64,000 bases of DNA from Kitasatospora sp. NBC_00240 (GCF_026342405.1 NZ_JAPEMU010000001.1:496001-560000); one strand, 5' to 3'. Counted from the stretch's first letter, positions 25,053 to 33,357 are shown. Notes: generated by a model not told the origin, from the letters alone. Numbers and translations: made by a program.

Positions 25053-25904
25053 GTGCAGACCGTCACCCTGAACAACGGCGTCCAGATGCCGATCCTCGGC
25101 TTCGGCGTCTACCAGATCCCCGCGGACCGGACCGAGCGTGCCGTCGCCCAGGCCCTGGAGGCCGGCTACCGCCTGCTGGACACCGCCGCCGCCTACGGCA
25201 ACGAGGAAGCCGTCGGCCACGCCATCAAGAACAGCGGCATCCGGCGCGAGGAGCTGTTCGTCACCACCAAGCTGTGGGTGCAGAACGCCCCCGCCCAGGA
25301 CAACACCCGCCGTGCCCTGGAAACCTCCCTCGCCACGCTGGGCCTGGACCACGTCGACCTGTACCTGATGCACCAGCCCTACGGCGATGTCTACGGCCAG
25401 TGGCGCGCCATGGAGAGGGCCCAACGCGAGGGCCTGACCCGAGCCATCGGCGTCGCCAACTTCTACCCCGACCGGCTGCTGGACCTGATCCTCAACAACG
25501 AGACCGCCCCGCAGGTCGACCAGATCGAGACCCACCCCTTCTTCCAGCGTGACCCCGACCACGCCCTGATGCGCGAGCACCGTGTGCGACACCAGGCGTG
25601 GGGCGGCTTCGCCGAAGGCAAGAACGACCTGTTCACCCACCCCGTCCTCAGCAAGATCGGCGAGGCGCACGGCAAGTCGGTCGCGCAGGTCGTACTGCGC
25701 TGGCTCATCCAGCGCGACATCGTTACCATCCCCAAGTCCGTCAACCCCGACCGGATGGCGCAGAACATCGACGTCTTCGACTTCGCCCTCACCGACGATC
25801 AGATGGCTGCCATCGCCGCCCTCGACACCGGCAAGACCCTGTTCTTCGACCACCACGACCCCGAGATGGTCGCCTGGCTCAGCAAGCGCCGTATCGAGGG
25901 GTGA
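25053..25904 (+). CDS. Aldo/keto reductase (2,5-diketo-D-gluconate reductase-like)
   Basis: A cytoplasmic NADPH-dependent reductase of 283 residues. The catalytic tetrad is present: D43 and Y48 in [12 protein letters not shown]73 in TTKLWVQ and H107 in [10 protein letters not shown]. The cofactor-binding segment near the C-terminus reads [19 protein letters not shown]. The start GTG has AAAGAAG upstream; the frame runs open from the MFS gene, so other starts are possible. It follows the MFS gene without a terminator and probably shares its transcript, giving a detoxification pair (reduce, then export) under the MmyB-type regulator. The phosphatase remnant begins after it. Confidence 0.9.
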   Translation: MQTVTLNNGVQMPILGFGVYQIPADRTERAVAQALEAGYRLLDTAAAYGNEEAVGHAIKNSGIRREELFVTTKLWVQNAPAQDNTRRALETSLATLGLDHVDLYLMHQPYGDVYGQWRAMERAQREGLTRAIGVANFYPDRLLDLILNNETAPQVDQIETHPFFQRDPDHALMREHRVRHQAWGGFAEGKNDLFTHPVLSKIGEAHGKSVAQVVLRWLIQRDIVTIPKSVNPDRMAQNIDVFDFALTDDQMAAIAALDTGKTLFFDHHDPEMVAWLSKRRIEG

Positions 25905-27006
25905 ACACACCGCCGCGGGCCCCGGCGCGGTGCACCGGCCGTGCCGGCGAGTGGGCGTGCCGCGTGCTCAGCCCACCTCGGCCCGGTCCGGGTCGCGCAG
26001 CGGGCCGCAGGCCGCCGGGTATTTCGGGGAGCAGGAAGCTGTACCGGCCGAGCATGTTGACGTGGTGCCGCACGAGGAGTTCGCCGCCGTCTGCAGCAGC
26101 CCGCCGACTCGCGCCGTGCGGACCGCCGAACTTGCGGGGCTGAGCGGAGCGGAGCCCGACACCGACCTGATCGAGTGGGACTACGGCCGCTACGAGGGGC
26201 TGACCGCCGAGCAGATCCAGGAGCTCAAGCCCGGCTGGGAGCTGTGGCGCGACGGCGTCGACGCCGGCGAGGACCTCGGGCACGTGACGGTGCGGGTCGA
26301 GGGTGGCGCCGAGCCGCACCAGGCCGAGGGGGTGGTTGGACGGGGCGATCGCGGCCACCCCCACCAGGCCGTTCCCGACGCGCTCGGGGGCGTGGTGGGC
26401 GGCGAACAGCGCGGCTTGGCCGCCCTGCGGGTGCCCGACGATCGCGTACGCGTCTCCGATCACACCCCGGAACAGGCGCCGGGCCGCCAGGACGATGTCC
26501 AGTACCCCGTTCGCCTCCGAGGCTCCGAGGAGGTAGGGGTGGAGGTGCTCCTCCGTACCCGTCCCCAGGGCCTCGTAGTCCGTCATCGCCACCGCCCAGC
26601 CGCGGCGCAGGAAGCCGTTCAGCAAGCCGTGCGGCGAGGCGTTCATCGGCGAGGCCCCGGTGTCGCCCCGGTCCCTGGACGGCGCGACGAAGTTGGCGAT
26701 CCCCACCGTGCCGTGGGCCCAGGTGACGAGCGGGTAGCCGCTGCCGTCCGCGGGCAGGGGGTGCTCGTCGCGGTCCGGCAGCACGATGATCCCGGACGTC
26801 GCCACCGCCTCGCCGCGCACGTCCTGCGAGCGGTGGAGGACCAGCCAGTTCTCCCCCGCCTCCAGCGCGGCCGCGGGGTTGTCCAGGCGCCGCGCGTGGA
26901 TCGGATCGCCCGGGACGCCGTCGGGCAGCGGGGACGGCGGGATGTAGAACGCGTCCCCCTCGGGGCCGTTCTCCTCCGGGTCGATGACCGGCGTGGCGTC
27001 GCTCAC
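25879..27006 (-). pseudogene. Secretory-lipase-like alpha/beta hydrolase, 3' end replaced by foreign sequence
   Basis: The N-terminal 240 residues look like a LIP-family alpha/beta hydrolase: GYPLVTWAHGTVGIANFVAP, RRGWAVAMTDYEALGTG, and the nucleophile elbow AIVGHPQGGQAALFAA in which the usual Ser is replaced by Pro-Gln (GHPQG; the family has GHSQG). Homology runs through APSNHPLGLVRLGATL and stops near 26290. Beyond that the frame merely continues through the antisense of a phosphatase remnant to a stop at 25879. The GTG start follows GGAAGGAAG. No signal peptide is seen. The truncation removes the His of the triad, and the Ser is gone too, so it is very likely inactive. Confidence 0.7.
26077..26285 (+). 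pseudogene. Internal fragment of a histidine phosphatase gene
   Basis: The plus strand reads HEEFAAVCSSPPTRAVRTAE then LIEWDYGRYEGLTAEQIQEL and PGWELWRDGVDAGED. This is the middle of a phosphoglycerate-mutase-like histidine phosphatase (SS..RA..TAEL.G......L.E.DYG..EG). The N-terminal RHGET motif and everything after WRDG are missing. The right edge abuts the truncated lipase-like gene on the other strand. Confidence 0.75.
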
Positions 27007-27144
27007 GAGCTTCCTTCCGTCGGGCCGGCTGCACGTCTCCGGCGCCCTCGGCCCGCATCGGCCCGGTGCCGGCGGCCCCGGGCGCCCGGCAGCGTTGCGG
27101 GAGCCACCCACGGTCAGCAGCACCCACCCGCCCCACGCCGTCCA

Positions 27145-27162
27145 CTCACTCGAACGAGTGAG
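27145..27162. promoter_or_regulatory. Perfect operator-like inverted repeat CTCACTCG-AA-CGAGTGAG
   Basis: Two eight-base arms around AA lie in the divergent gap between the lipase-like remnant and the flavin-binding protein gene. The form is that of a TetR operator, but no TetR gene is adjacent. The remainder of this 310-base gap shows nothing else. Confidence 0.6.
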
Positions 27163-27317
27163 GCGGCGGTGAAGTGACCAGGCCCCCGGGACGCCGTTCC
27201 CCGGGAGGCACGACAGGAGAACCGGCGTGGCCCCCGACTTGCAAGACTGGGGCGCGCGACCATGACGGAACAGGCGCGGTCACATCCACCGCTCCACCGG
27301 CACAGATGGGGACTACC

Positions 27318-27809
27318 GTGGACCACTCGAAGATCGTGCACCTGGTGAACACCGACCCGGTGATCCGAACCCTCCTGGAGGCGCCGATCCCGATGCGGCT
27401 CGGGTACGTCGGACTGGACGGGCACCCGCGCACCGTCCCGGTCGCCTACCTGTGGAACGGCCAGGCCTTCGTCTTCGCCACTCCGACGAGCGCCTACAAG
27501 GTCAGGGCGATCACGGCGCACCCCCAGGTGTCCTTCACCGTCGACACCACCGACTTCACGCCACTGATCATGATGGTCCGCGGCACGGCCTCGGTCGAGA
27601 TCCGGCAGGGAGTCCCCCAGGAGCACATCGACGCCTCCCGCCGCAGCGTGGGAGAGGCCGGAATGGAGGAGTGGGAGCGCGTCAAGCGCGCGAACACCAC
27701 CGAGATGGCGCTGATCTCCATCGATCCGACCCATGTCACCGTCTGCGACTTCGCCACCCGCTTCCCTCCGCCGGCCGCCGTCAACTCCCGTACTCACGGC
27801 GCGGGGTAG
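27318..27809 (+). CDS. Pyridoxamine 5'-phosphate oxidase-fold (flavin/F420-binding) protein
   Basis: A 163-residue split-barrel protein that should bind FMN or F420. Landmarks are LGYVGLDGHPRTVPVAYLWN, FVFATPTSAYKVRAITAHPQ and the following VSFTVDT strand, then VRGTASVEI and MALISIDPTHVTVCDFATRF. These proteins are typically small oxidoreductases or flavin carriers; the substrate is unknown. The GTG start is chosen because GGGGA lies five bases before it; an ATG four codons upstream has no ribosome binding site. It ends before a 16-bp perfect hairpin shared with the convergent aldo/keto reductase gene. Confidence 0.85.
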   Translation: MDHSKIVHLVNTDPVIRTLLEAPIPMRLGYVGLDGHPRTVPVAYLWNGQAFVFATPTSAYKVRAITAHPQVSFTVDTTDFTPLIMMVRGTASVEIRQGVPQEHIDASRRSVGEAGMEEWERVKRANTTEMALISIDPTHVTVCDFATRFPPPAAVNSRTHGAG

Positions 27810-27857
27810 GGCGCTCCCGGCAGCCCCCTCAGTCGCGGTCCGGCCCGGCAGCCCCCA

Positions 27858-27902
27858 AGCCGGGTTCCGGCCCGGCCCGGGCGGTGGGGCCGGAACCCGG
27901 CT
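27858..27902. terminator. Perfect 16-bp hairpin between convergent genes
   Basis: AGCCGGGTTCCGGCCC pairs fully with GGGCCGGAACCCGGCT around a 13-base loop. Confidence 0.88.
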
Positions 27903-27915
27903 CCTCATCGGCCAT

Positions 27916-28893
27916 CTAGCGCAGCAGGGCCTCCACTTCGGCGAACTCGACTGCGGGCAGCGGGCCGTGGGCGAGGGTACCGAGGTTCTCCTCGACCTGG
28001 GCGACGGTCCGGCAGCCGGGGATGGGGATGACGGCGTCGGTGCGGGCCAGCAGCCAGGCCAGAGCGCCCTGCGCGAGGGTGCGGCCGTTGCCGGTCAGCA
28101 CCTCGCGGACGGCGTCGATGCGGGACAGCCACTCCGGATCGCCCGCGCCGTCCTGGCCGAAGTAGGGGATCCACCGGTGGCCCTGGGCGCGGACGTCGTC
28201 GGAGGCCACCCGGCGGCCGCCGTGGTACTTGCCGGAGAGCAGGCCCATGGCCAGCGGGCCGCGCGCGACGGAGGCCAGGCCCGACGCCTCCACCACCGCC
28301 ACCATCTCCGGCGCCGGGTTGAGCACCGAGCAGTCGTGCTGGATCGCCGCGCAACTCGGGGCCGCCTCGGCGAAACCGGCGGCGTTGGCGGCGTCGTCGG
28401 TGGACCAGGCGTAGGCGCGGATCTTGCCCGCCGTCACCAACTCCTCAAGGGTGTCGACCAGGTCGAGGGCGGTGGCCAACGGGGCGTCGGAGATGTGGAA
28501 CTGGTAGAGGTCGAGGTAGTCGGTGCCGAGGCGGCGCAGGCTGCCCTCGACAGCGGTGCGCAGGTAGGCCGGGGTGGCGTCCTGGCCGGTGGCCTCGCCG
28601 GTGGTCTCGTCGAAGGTGTTGCCCCACTTGGTGGCGATCACCACCTGGTCGCGACGGCCGGCGAAGGCCCGGCCGAGGACCTTCTCGCTGTGTCCCGCCC
28701 CGTAGTTGGAGGCGGTGTCGAAGAAGGTCGCGCCCAGGTCGAAGGCTCGGTGGAGGGCTGCGGTCGACTCGTCGTCGTCCACCGCGCCCCAGCCGAACTG
28801 CTCCGCGCCGGCGTGCAGCGGGCCGCCGATGGCCCAGCAGCCCACGCCTATCGCGCTGACCTCGATGCCGGTGCTGCCCAGAGTGCGGTTCAT
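27916..28893 (-). CDS. Aldo/keto reductase under MerR control
   Basis: A 325-residue NADPH-dependent reductase of the large AKR group. The tetrad is D59 and Y64 in FFDTASNYGAGHSEKV, K89 in VVIATKWGN and H133 in LYQFHISDAP. The C-terminal cofactor segment is AVIPIPGCRTVAQVEENLG. The first ATG overlaps the merR stop as ATGA, but GGGAGA sits seven bases before the second ATG (MNRTLGS), which I take as the start. The two genes form one operon read from a MerR-type promoter. The inducer is unknown; reductases under such MerR regulators are often detoxifying. Confidence 0.9.
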   Translation of the reverse strand: MNRTLGSTGIEVSAIGVGCWAIGGPLHAGAEQFGWGAVDDDESTAALHRAFDLGATFFDTASNYGAGHSEKVLGRAFAGRRDQVVIATKWGNTFDETTGEATGQDATPAYLRTAVEGSLRRLGTDYLDLYQFHISDAPLATALDLVDTLEELVTAGKIRAYAWSTDDAANAAGFAEAAPSCAAIQHDCSVLNPAPEMVAVVEASGLASVARGPLAMGLLSGKYHGGRRVASDDVRAQGHRWIPYFGQDGAGDPEWLSRIDAVREVLTGNGRTLAQGALAWLLARTDAVIPIPGCRTVAQVEENLGTLAHGPLPAVEFAEVEALLR

Positions 28894-28895
28894 GG

Positions 28896-29276
28896 TCATT
28901 CTCCCGGTCGGATGTGGATCTGCGCCTGGTACCAGGCGATCTTCTCTGCCAAGTGCTGCTGCTGGCGCCGAAGTTCGGCGATGGTCTGCTCCACGCGGGC
29001 GGCGTGCTCGGTGAGCAGCTCCAGCCGCTCGGCGAGCGTGGCGTCGCCCTCGCGGGCGGAGTCGGCGTACCGCTGCATCTCGGCGATGGGCATGCCGGTG
29101 TCCCGCAGGCAGCGCAGCACGCCCAGCCAGTCGAGGTGGTTCTCGTTGAACTGCCGCCTGCCGCCCACGGTTCGGTCGATCCGGTCGAGCAGGCCGATGC
29201 GCTCGTAGTAGCGCAGGGTGTCGATGCTGAAGCCGGACCGTTCCACGACCTCAGCGGGGGAGAGTGTGTCCGCCAT
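28896..29276 (-). CDS. MerR-family regulator, probably leaderless and self-regulating
   Basis: A 126-residue activator. The winged HTH is textbook MerR: VVERSGFSIDTLRYYERIGL, LDRIDRTVGGRRQFNENHLD and LGVLRCLRDTGMPIAEMQRY. A C-terminal dimerisation coiled coil follows (AARVEQTIAELRRQQQHLAE). No cysteines typical of metal sensors are present, so it likely senses an organic compound, as in aldehyde- or drug-responsive MerR proteins. There is no ribosome binding site. The -10 of its promoter ends seven bases before the ATG, so transcription should begin at or next to the start codon. The stop overlaps the next gene. Confidence 0.92.
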   Translation of the reverse strand: MADTLSPAEVVERSGFSIDTLRYYERIGLLDRIDRTVGGRRQFNENHLDWLGVLRCLRDTGMPIAEMQRYADSAREGDATLAERLELLTEHAARVEQTIAELRRQQQHLAEKIAWYQAQIHIRPGE

Positions 29277-29282
29277 GCGACC

Positions 29283-29313
29283 ACCGTCGCAGCTGGAGTG
29301 CGCTCCAGGTCAA
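29283..29313 (-). promoter_or_regulatory. MerR-type promoter with 19-bp spacer and CTGGAG-N4-CTCCAG operator
   Basis: On the minus strand TTGACC (29313-29308), exactly 19 bases and GACGGT (29288-29283). The overlong spacer contains the perfect inverted repeat CTGGAGCGCACTCCAG. This is the classic architecture that MerR proteins untwist on activation. Confidence 0.88.
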
Positions 29314-29471
29314 GCCCGGATCGGGAAGCGGCGCCCGGTCGGATCGCGGTGGCCGGTCTGGCCGCGGTGCCCTGCCTGGCAGCGGTGCCCCGCCTGGTCG
29401 CGGCGGCCGTTCGCACGCGGATGTGGACGAGGCGGCGGGTGCACCGGATCGCCGTTCCGGCGCACCCGCTC

Positions 29472-29669
29472 TCACAGCCGCCGGGGCCCGGCGCCGTCCT
29501 CGGCGAGCGCATCGCCGGGGTTCAGCAACGCGCATGCCTTCATCGAGAGACATCCGCAGCCGTAGAACCGCAGCGCGGAGACCGCTGCCCCGGTCCGCGC
29601 GCTCATCTCGCCGATGCTCAGCCAGTCGTCCGGGGTGGCCCGGGCGCCGCCAGGGTGATAGCTCGTCAT
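29472..29669 (-). CDS. 65-residue SoxR with an internal deletion (mini-SoxR)
   Basis: The protein joins the start of the SoxR winged helix (LSIGEMSARTGAAVSALRFY, residues 17-36) directly to the C-terminal iron-sulfur tail (GCGCLSMKACALLNPGD, residues 37-53) and ends GAGPRRL. In SoxR these parts are separated by about 85 residues carrying the wing and the dimerisation helix; here they are fused in frame. The cluster motif C-X2-C-X-C-X5-C keeps three of its four cysteines (C38, C40, C46); the first is lost at the junction. The ribosome binding site AAGGAGG, at seven bases, is excellent. It cannot bind DNA as SoxR does. It is divergent from a ferredoxin gene across an intact SoxR box. Confidence 0.8.
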   Translation of the reverse strand: MTSYHPGGARATPDDWLSIGEMSARTGAAVSALRFYGCGCLSMKACALLNPGDALAEDGAGPRRL

Positions 29670-29683
29670 GCGGGGCCTCCTTG

Positions 29684-29714
29684 TTGACCTCAAGCTTACT
29701 TGAGGCCCTACGGT
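29684..29714 (+). promoter_or_regulatory. SoxR box in a 19-bp-spacer promoter of the ferredoxin gene
   Basis: TTGACC (29684-29689), exactly 19 bases and TACGGT (29709-29714). The spacer holds the perfect inverted repeat CCTCAAG-CTTA-CTTGAGG (29688-29705), which matches the SoxR operator of actinobacteria. The site and promoter appear undamaged although the adjacent soxR is deleted internally. Confidence 0.85.
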
Positions 29715-29765
29715 CGGCTGCGTCGGAACGGCAAGCAGCAACGACCCGAACAGGACGGTAGCCCG

Positions 29766-30089
29766 ATGACTTTTGTGATCGCCCTGCCCTGCGTGGACGT
29801 CAAGGACAAGGCATGCATCGACGAGTGCCCCCTCGACTGCATCTACGAGGGAGAGCGCATGCTCTACATCAACCCGGACGAATGCATCGACTGCGGCGCC
29901 TGCGAACCGGCGTGCCCCGTCGAGGCGATCCTCTTCGAGGACGACACCCCGGAGGAATGGAAGCACTTCACCGCCGTGAACGCCGAGTTCTTCGCCGACC
30001 TCGGCTCCCCCGGCAGCAGCGCGAAGCTCGGCCCGATCGGCAAGGACCATCCGATCGTGGCAGCGCTGCCGCCCCAGGGCGCCGGATGA
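29766..30089 (+). CDS. Seven-iron (3Fe-4S/4Fe-4S) ferredoxin
   Basis: A 107-residue soluble electron carrier of the FdxA type. Eight cysteines are arranged as C9, C17, C21, C25 and the tight ECIDCGACEPACPVEAI cluster (C40, C43, C46, C50). The C-terminal extension (EEWKHFTAVNAEFFADLGSP) is the helical part found in actinobacterial ferredoxins of this size. The ATG lies about 45 bases after the predicted start point of the SoxR-type promoter, so redox-active compounds should induce it. It probably supplies electrons to a cytochrome P450 or other oxidoreductase elsewhere in the genome. Confidence 0.93.
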   Translation: MTFVIALPCVDVKDKACIDECPLDCIYEGERMLYINPDECIDCGACEPACPVEAILFEDDTPEEWKHFTAVNAEFFADLGSPGSSAKLGPIGKDHPIVAALPPQGAG

Positions 30090-30156
30090 GCCAGGGGTCG
30101 CCACTGGCGGGTAGTCGTACCGAACAGGCCTGCTGAACAGCTTTCTTGATCGGACG

Positions 30157-30396
30157 TCAGTTCATCTGCCCAAACAGGTCGGCGACTTCCGCGAACGCCC
30201 TCTCCCCCGCCGCGGCGGCAGCGGGAGAGAGGGTGTCGAGGGTGAGGAATCCGTGGACCATGTCGGCCTCGCAACGGTGGCCGACCCGAACGTCCGCGGC
30301 GGCCAGCCGGGCGGCGTACGCGTCGCCCTCGTCCCGAAGCGGATCGTGCTCAGCGGTGATCACGACGGCGGGCGCAACCTCATCAGGAACCTTCAC
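30157..30396 (-). pseudogene. C-terminal remnant of an alpha/beta-hydrolase_3 gene
   Basis: The 79 codons encode only the last part of a hormone-sensitive-lipase-like hydrolase. The catalytic Asp region is AVVITAEHDPLRDEGDAYAA and the catalytic His is in EADMVHGFLTLD, followed by the usual final helix. The nucleophile Ser and the N-terminal 230 residues are absent. Its GTG lies two codons after the stop of the AraC-type gene with GGAG nearly touching it, so it could still be translated as a tail of that transcript. Confidence 0.75.
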
Positions 30397-30400
30397 ACTC

Positions 30401-31375
30401 CTACGGCGTCGGCGGTGCCGGGCGGCTCCGGAACTGGCGACGGTACGTCGAGGGGCTGACGCCCATCGCCTCCCGGAAGTGGTGGCGGAAGCCCGCGACG
30501 GTCAGGCCCACCCGGCCGGCCACCGCTTCGATCGGCGTGTCCGCGGACTCCAGCAGGACGGCACCGGCCCGGATCCTCTGCTGGGTGACCCAGCGCCCCG
30601 GCGGCAGACCGGCCACGTCGGCGAATCGGCGTTCGAACTGCCGCACCGACAGGTGCGCGACCTCGGCCAGTTCGTCGACGGCGAGACGCCGGTGCAGGTT
30701 CTCCGACGCGTACCGGATGACCTTGCCGATCGGGTCGTCCGACGGCGCCCTGTCCACCGGGTGCTCCGCGAACTGTGCCTGGCCGCCCTCGCGGTGGGCG
30801 GCCACGACCATCCGGCGGGCCACGCGAGCGGCGACATCGGCGCCGTGGTCGGTGCGGACGAGGTGCAGGCAGACGTCGATGCCGGCGGCGGTTCCGGCCG
30901 CGGTGACGACCGATCCGTGGTCGACGTAGAGCACCGACGCGTCGACCTTCACCGCCGGGTGGCGTTCCTGGAGCAGCCGGGCGTACCGCCAGTGCGTGGT
31001 CGCCTCCTTCCCGTCCAGCAGCCCCGCGGCGGCCAGGGCGAACGCGCCGCTGCAGATGGACACCACCCGCGCCCCTCGTCCGTGCGCATCCCGCAGCGCG
31101 TCCAGGACCTTCGGCGAGACGTCGCGGCGCACGTCCGCGACCCCGGGGACGATGACGGTGTCGGCGTACCGGAGCCGGTCCAGACCGTGGTGCACCACGA
31201 TGTCGAAGCCGCCCACGACGCGGTGCGGCCCGGGTGTCTCGGCGCACAGCTCGAACCCGTACCACCAGTCCACGTCCAGCTCCGGCCGGGGGACCGCGAA
31301 GACCTCCGCGACCGTGGAGAGCTCGAAGGGGGCCATCCCGTCGAAGGCCAGGCAGGCGATCCGGTGGCGACGCAT
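30401..31375 (-). CDS. GlxA-type AraC regulator with amidase-like N-domain
   Basis: A 324-residue transcription factor. Residues 5-190 form a DJ-1/PfpI-like domain with the Cys elbow VVSICSGAFALAAAGLLDG and ATTHWRYARLLQERHP. Residues 215-320 are two AraC HTH motifs (LAVDELAEVAHLSVRQFERR and IEAVAGRVGLTVAGFRHHFR). Such regulators (GlxA/FtrA) sense nitrogen compounds. It is divergent from a stand-alone PfpI-type protein gene, its probable target, across a short inverted repeat. The stop is immediately followed by a hydrolase remnant. Confidence 0.92.
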   Translation of the reverse strand: MRRHRIACLAFDGMAPFELSTVAEVFAVPRPELDVDWWYGFELCAETPGPHRVVGGFDIVVHHGLDRLRYADTVIVPGVADVRRDVSPKVLDALRDAHGRGARVVSICSGAFALAAAGLLDGKEATTHWRYARLLQERHPAVKVDASVLYVDHGSVVTAAGTAAGIDVCLHLVRTDHGADVAARVARRMVVAAHREGGQAQFAEHPVDRAPSDDPIGKVIRYASENLHRRLAVDELAEVAHLSVRQFERRFADVAGLPPGRWVTQQRIRAGAVLLESADTPIEAVAGRVGLTVAGFRHHFREAMGVSPSTYRRQFRSRPAPPTP

Positions 31376-31394
31376 GACGGAATCCTAGCGGTGC

Positions 31395-31410
31395 GCGTCG
31401 TTTCCGACGC
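31395..31410. promoter_or_regulatory. Inverted repeat GCGTCG-TTTC-CGACGC between glxA-type and pfpI-type genes
   Basis: A perfect six-base-arm repeat in the 71-base divergent gap. It is a candidate operator for the AraC-type protein. Confidence 0.4.
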
Positions 31411-31446
31411 TCCCGGGCGGGGGCCGCGAGGCCCGACCCTGATGGC

Positions 31447-32094
31447 ATGCACCCTGACCGCACCGTTCCCCTCACCTTCGGCATGCTCGTCTTCGACGAG
31501 GTCGAGGTTCTCGACATGGGAGGCCCGTTCGAGGTCTTCAGCACCGCCGGCCGGCTGGCCCGTACCGCCGACGACCAGCCCCTGCTGCGCGTCCTCACGG
31601 TCGCGGCGACCCGCCGCCCGGTCCGCGCCCGCGGAGGACTCAGGATCGTGGCGGACCACACCCTGGACGAGGATCCGCCCTTCGACGTGCTGGTGGTCCC
31701 CGGCGGAGTCACCACGGCGGTCGAGGCGGACGCGGACGTCGTCGCCTGGCTGGCCCGGCGCCGGCGGACCGCCGCCCTGACCTTCAGCATCTGCACCGGC
31801 GCCTTCCTACTCGCCGCCACCGGAGCTCTGGACGGCCGCCCGGCCACGACGCACTGGGAGGACCAGGAGGAGCTGGCCCGGCGCCATTCCGAGGTCCGGG
31901 TGCGCACCGACGTCCGCTGGGTCGACGACGGCGACATCGTCACCTCCGCCGGGATCAGCGCAGGCATGGACGCCGCGCTGCACATCGTCGGCCGGCTCTT
32001 CGGCGAAGAACTCGCCCGCCGCACCGCCCGCCAGATGGAGTACACCTGGGCAGGTGACGTCCCCGCGGAGGCCGGCCTGACCTGGCAGAGGTGA
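31447..32094 (+). CDS. DJ-1/PfpI-family protein (isonitrile hydratase-like)
   Basis: A 215-residue cytoplasmic protein of the class I glutamine-amidotransferase-like superfamily. The nucleophile elbow is FSICTGAFLLAATGALDG with C116, and the preceding acidic residue lies in FDEVEVLDMGGPFEVF. The ATTHWEDQEELARRH and SAGISAGMDAALHIVGRL segments match isonitrile hydratase (InhA) and related proteins. Those hydrate isonitriles to formamides; the activity here is inferred. It is divergent from the GlxA-type regulator that shares its fold. The start has no clear ribosome binding site. Confidence 0.85.
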   Translation: MHPDRTVPLTFGMLVFDEVEVLDMGGPFEVFSTAGRLARTADDQPLLRVLTVAATRRPVRARGGLRIVADHTLDEDPPFDVLVVPGGVTTAVEADADVVAWLARRRRTAALTFSICTGAFLLAATGALDGRPATTHWEDQEELARRHSEVRVRTDVRWVDDGDIVTSAGISAGMDAALHIVGRLFGEELARRTARQMEYTWAGDVPAEAGLTWQR

Positions 32095-32172
32095 CCTACG
32101 CGCAGGGGTCGTGCGGCGCTTCCCCGGGGCGGCGGGGCGGGCCGGCGGGGTCGGCGCCCCGGTCGTCCGAGC

Positions 32173-33015
32173 TCAGGTTCCCCGGCGGAAATCGTCCGCG
32201 TGCTCCTCCACCCACGAACGGAACGTCCGCGCCGGCCGGCCAAGCAGCCGTTCCACCGTGTCGGTGACCCGTTCCGGCGAGTCGACGAACGACGCCCACG
32301 CCTTCAGCCTGGCTTCCACGAACGGTGCGTTCCTCCAGGCCGCCGTCAGCTGTTCGCGCGCCGCGTCCGGCGGTAGGTCCTCCCAGCGAACCTCTCGGCC
32401 GAGGACCTCGCCGATGATCCTCACCTGCTCGGCATGGGTGATCGACTCGGGCCCCGTGATCAGGTACTTGGCTCCGTCGTGCCCGTCCGAGGTGAGTACG
32501 TGCGCGGCGACGTCGGCGATGTCCCGCTCGTGGATCAGCGACCTGGACGCCTCCCCGTAGGGCCAGCGCACCAGCCCCCGCCGGACCTGGTCGGCCCACC
32601 CGAGCGTGTTGGTGGCGAAGTCGATGGCCCGCACGAACGTCCAGCTCACCCCGGACGCCCTGATCTGCCGCTCGATCTCCTGATGGTAGGACGTCGCCTG
32701 CTCGCCTTCCGCGAGATCGGCCACGTCGGTCGACAGGTACACCACGCGGGCCGCGAGCGCGGAGATCGTCTCCACCACGCGTGCTTCCACCGGGATGCCC
32801 GGCCACATCAGGTACACGCTGTCCACGCCGCGCACTGCGGGCTCCAGCGTCCGCGGCGACGCGAGGTCGCCCCGCACGACCTCCACCCCGTCCGGCAGCG
32901 ACACCTGCTCCGGACGGCGCACCAACGCCCGTACGTGGTGTCCCCCTGCGGTCAACGCGGAGACGATGTGCTTGCCCACCTTGCCGGTCGCGCCGGTCAC
33001 CAGAATCTTGGCCAC
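32173..33015 (-). CDS. NmrA-like NAD(P)-binding protein (quinone reductase/epimerase-like)
   Basis: A 280-residue atypical short-chain dehydrogenase. The Rossmann motif is ILVTGATGKVGKHIVSAL at the N-terminus, followed by VRALVRRPEQ for NADP preference and VEVVRGDLASPRTLEPAVRG. The Tyr-Lys pair of true reductases is absent, as in NmrA/HSCARG-type sensors and in QorB-like quinone reductases. The C-terminal half (LIHERDIADVAAHVLTSDGH) is standard. It stands alone; the 340 bases between it and the glycosyltransferase remnant upstream contain nothing I recognise. Confidence 0.88.
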   Translation of the reverse strand: MAKILVTGATGKVGKHIVSALTAGGHHVRALVRRPEQVSLPDGVEVVRGDLASPRTLEPAVRGVDSVYLMWPGIPVEARVVETISALAARVVYLSTDVADLAEGEQATSYHQEIERQIRASGVSWTFVRAIDFATNTLGWADQVRRGLVRWPYGEASRSLIHERDIADVAAHVLTSDGHDGAKYLITGPESITHAEQVRIIGEVLGREVRWEDLPPDAAREQLTAAWRNAPFVEARLKAWASFVDSPERVTDTVERLLGRPARTFRSWVEEHADDFRRGT

Positions 33016-33357
33016 GGGCAGGCCAACCCGAGTCGGGTACGAAATATGCCGCCGGGCCTGGGGCTGCCGCGCCCCAACAGGGGGTCAGGTCGCCCGGGCC
33101 GCAGGGCGGTCAGGATCATCGCGCCTTTCCGGGCAGCGGCCGACGACGCCGGTGCGGCGAGCAGGCCGAGGCAGCGGCGGTGACATTGGTTCTTTCGTGA
33201 AGCTCGGCTCGACGGTCCGGTCTTCGTCGTCCTTCACGCCGTCCCCGCCGGGATCGCTCCGCCCGGCTGGGGCCCCGCCCGCCCCCGCCTCGGACCCGCC
33301 CGCCAGCCCGCCTGCCACCGCTCGCGCCGCACCGCCTTCCGAACCCCGCTCCCCCTG

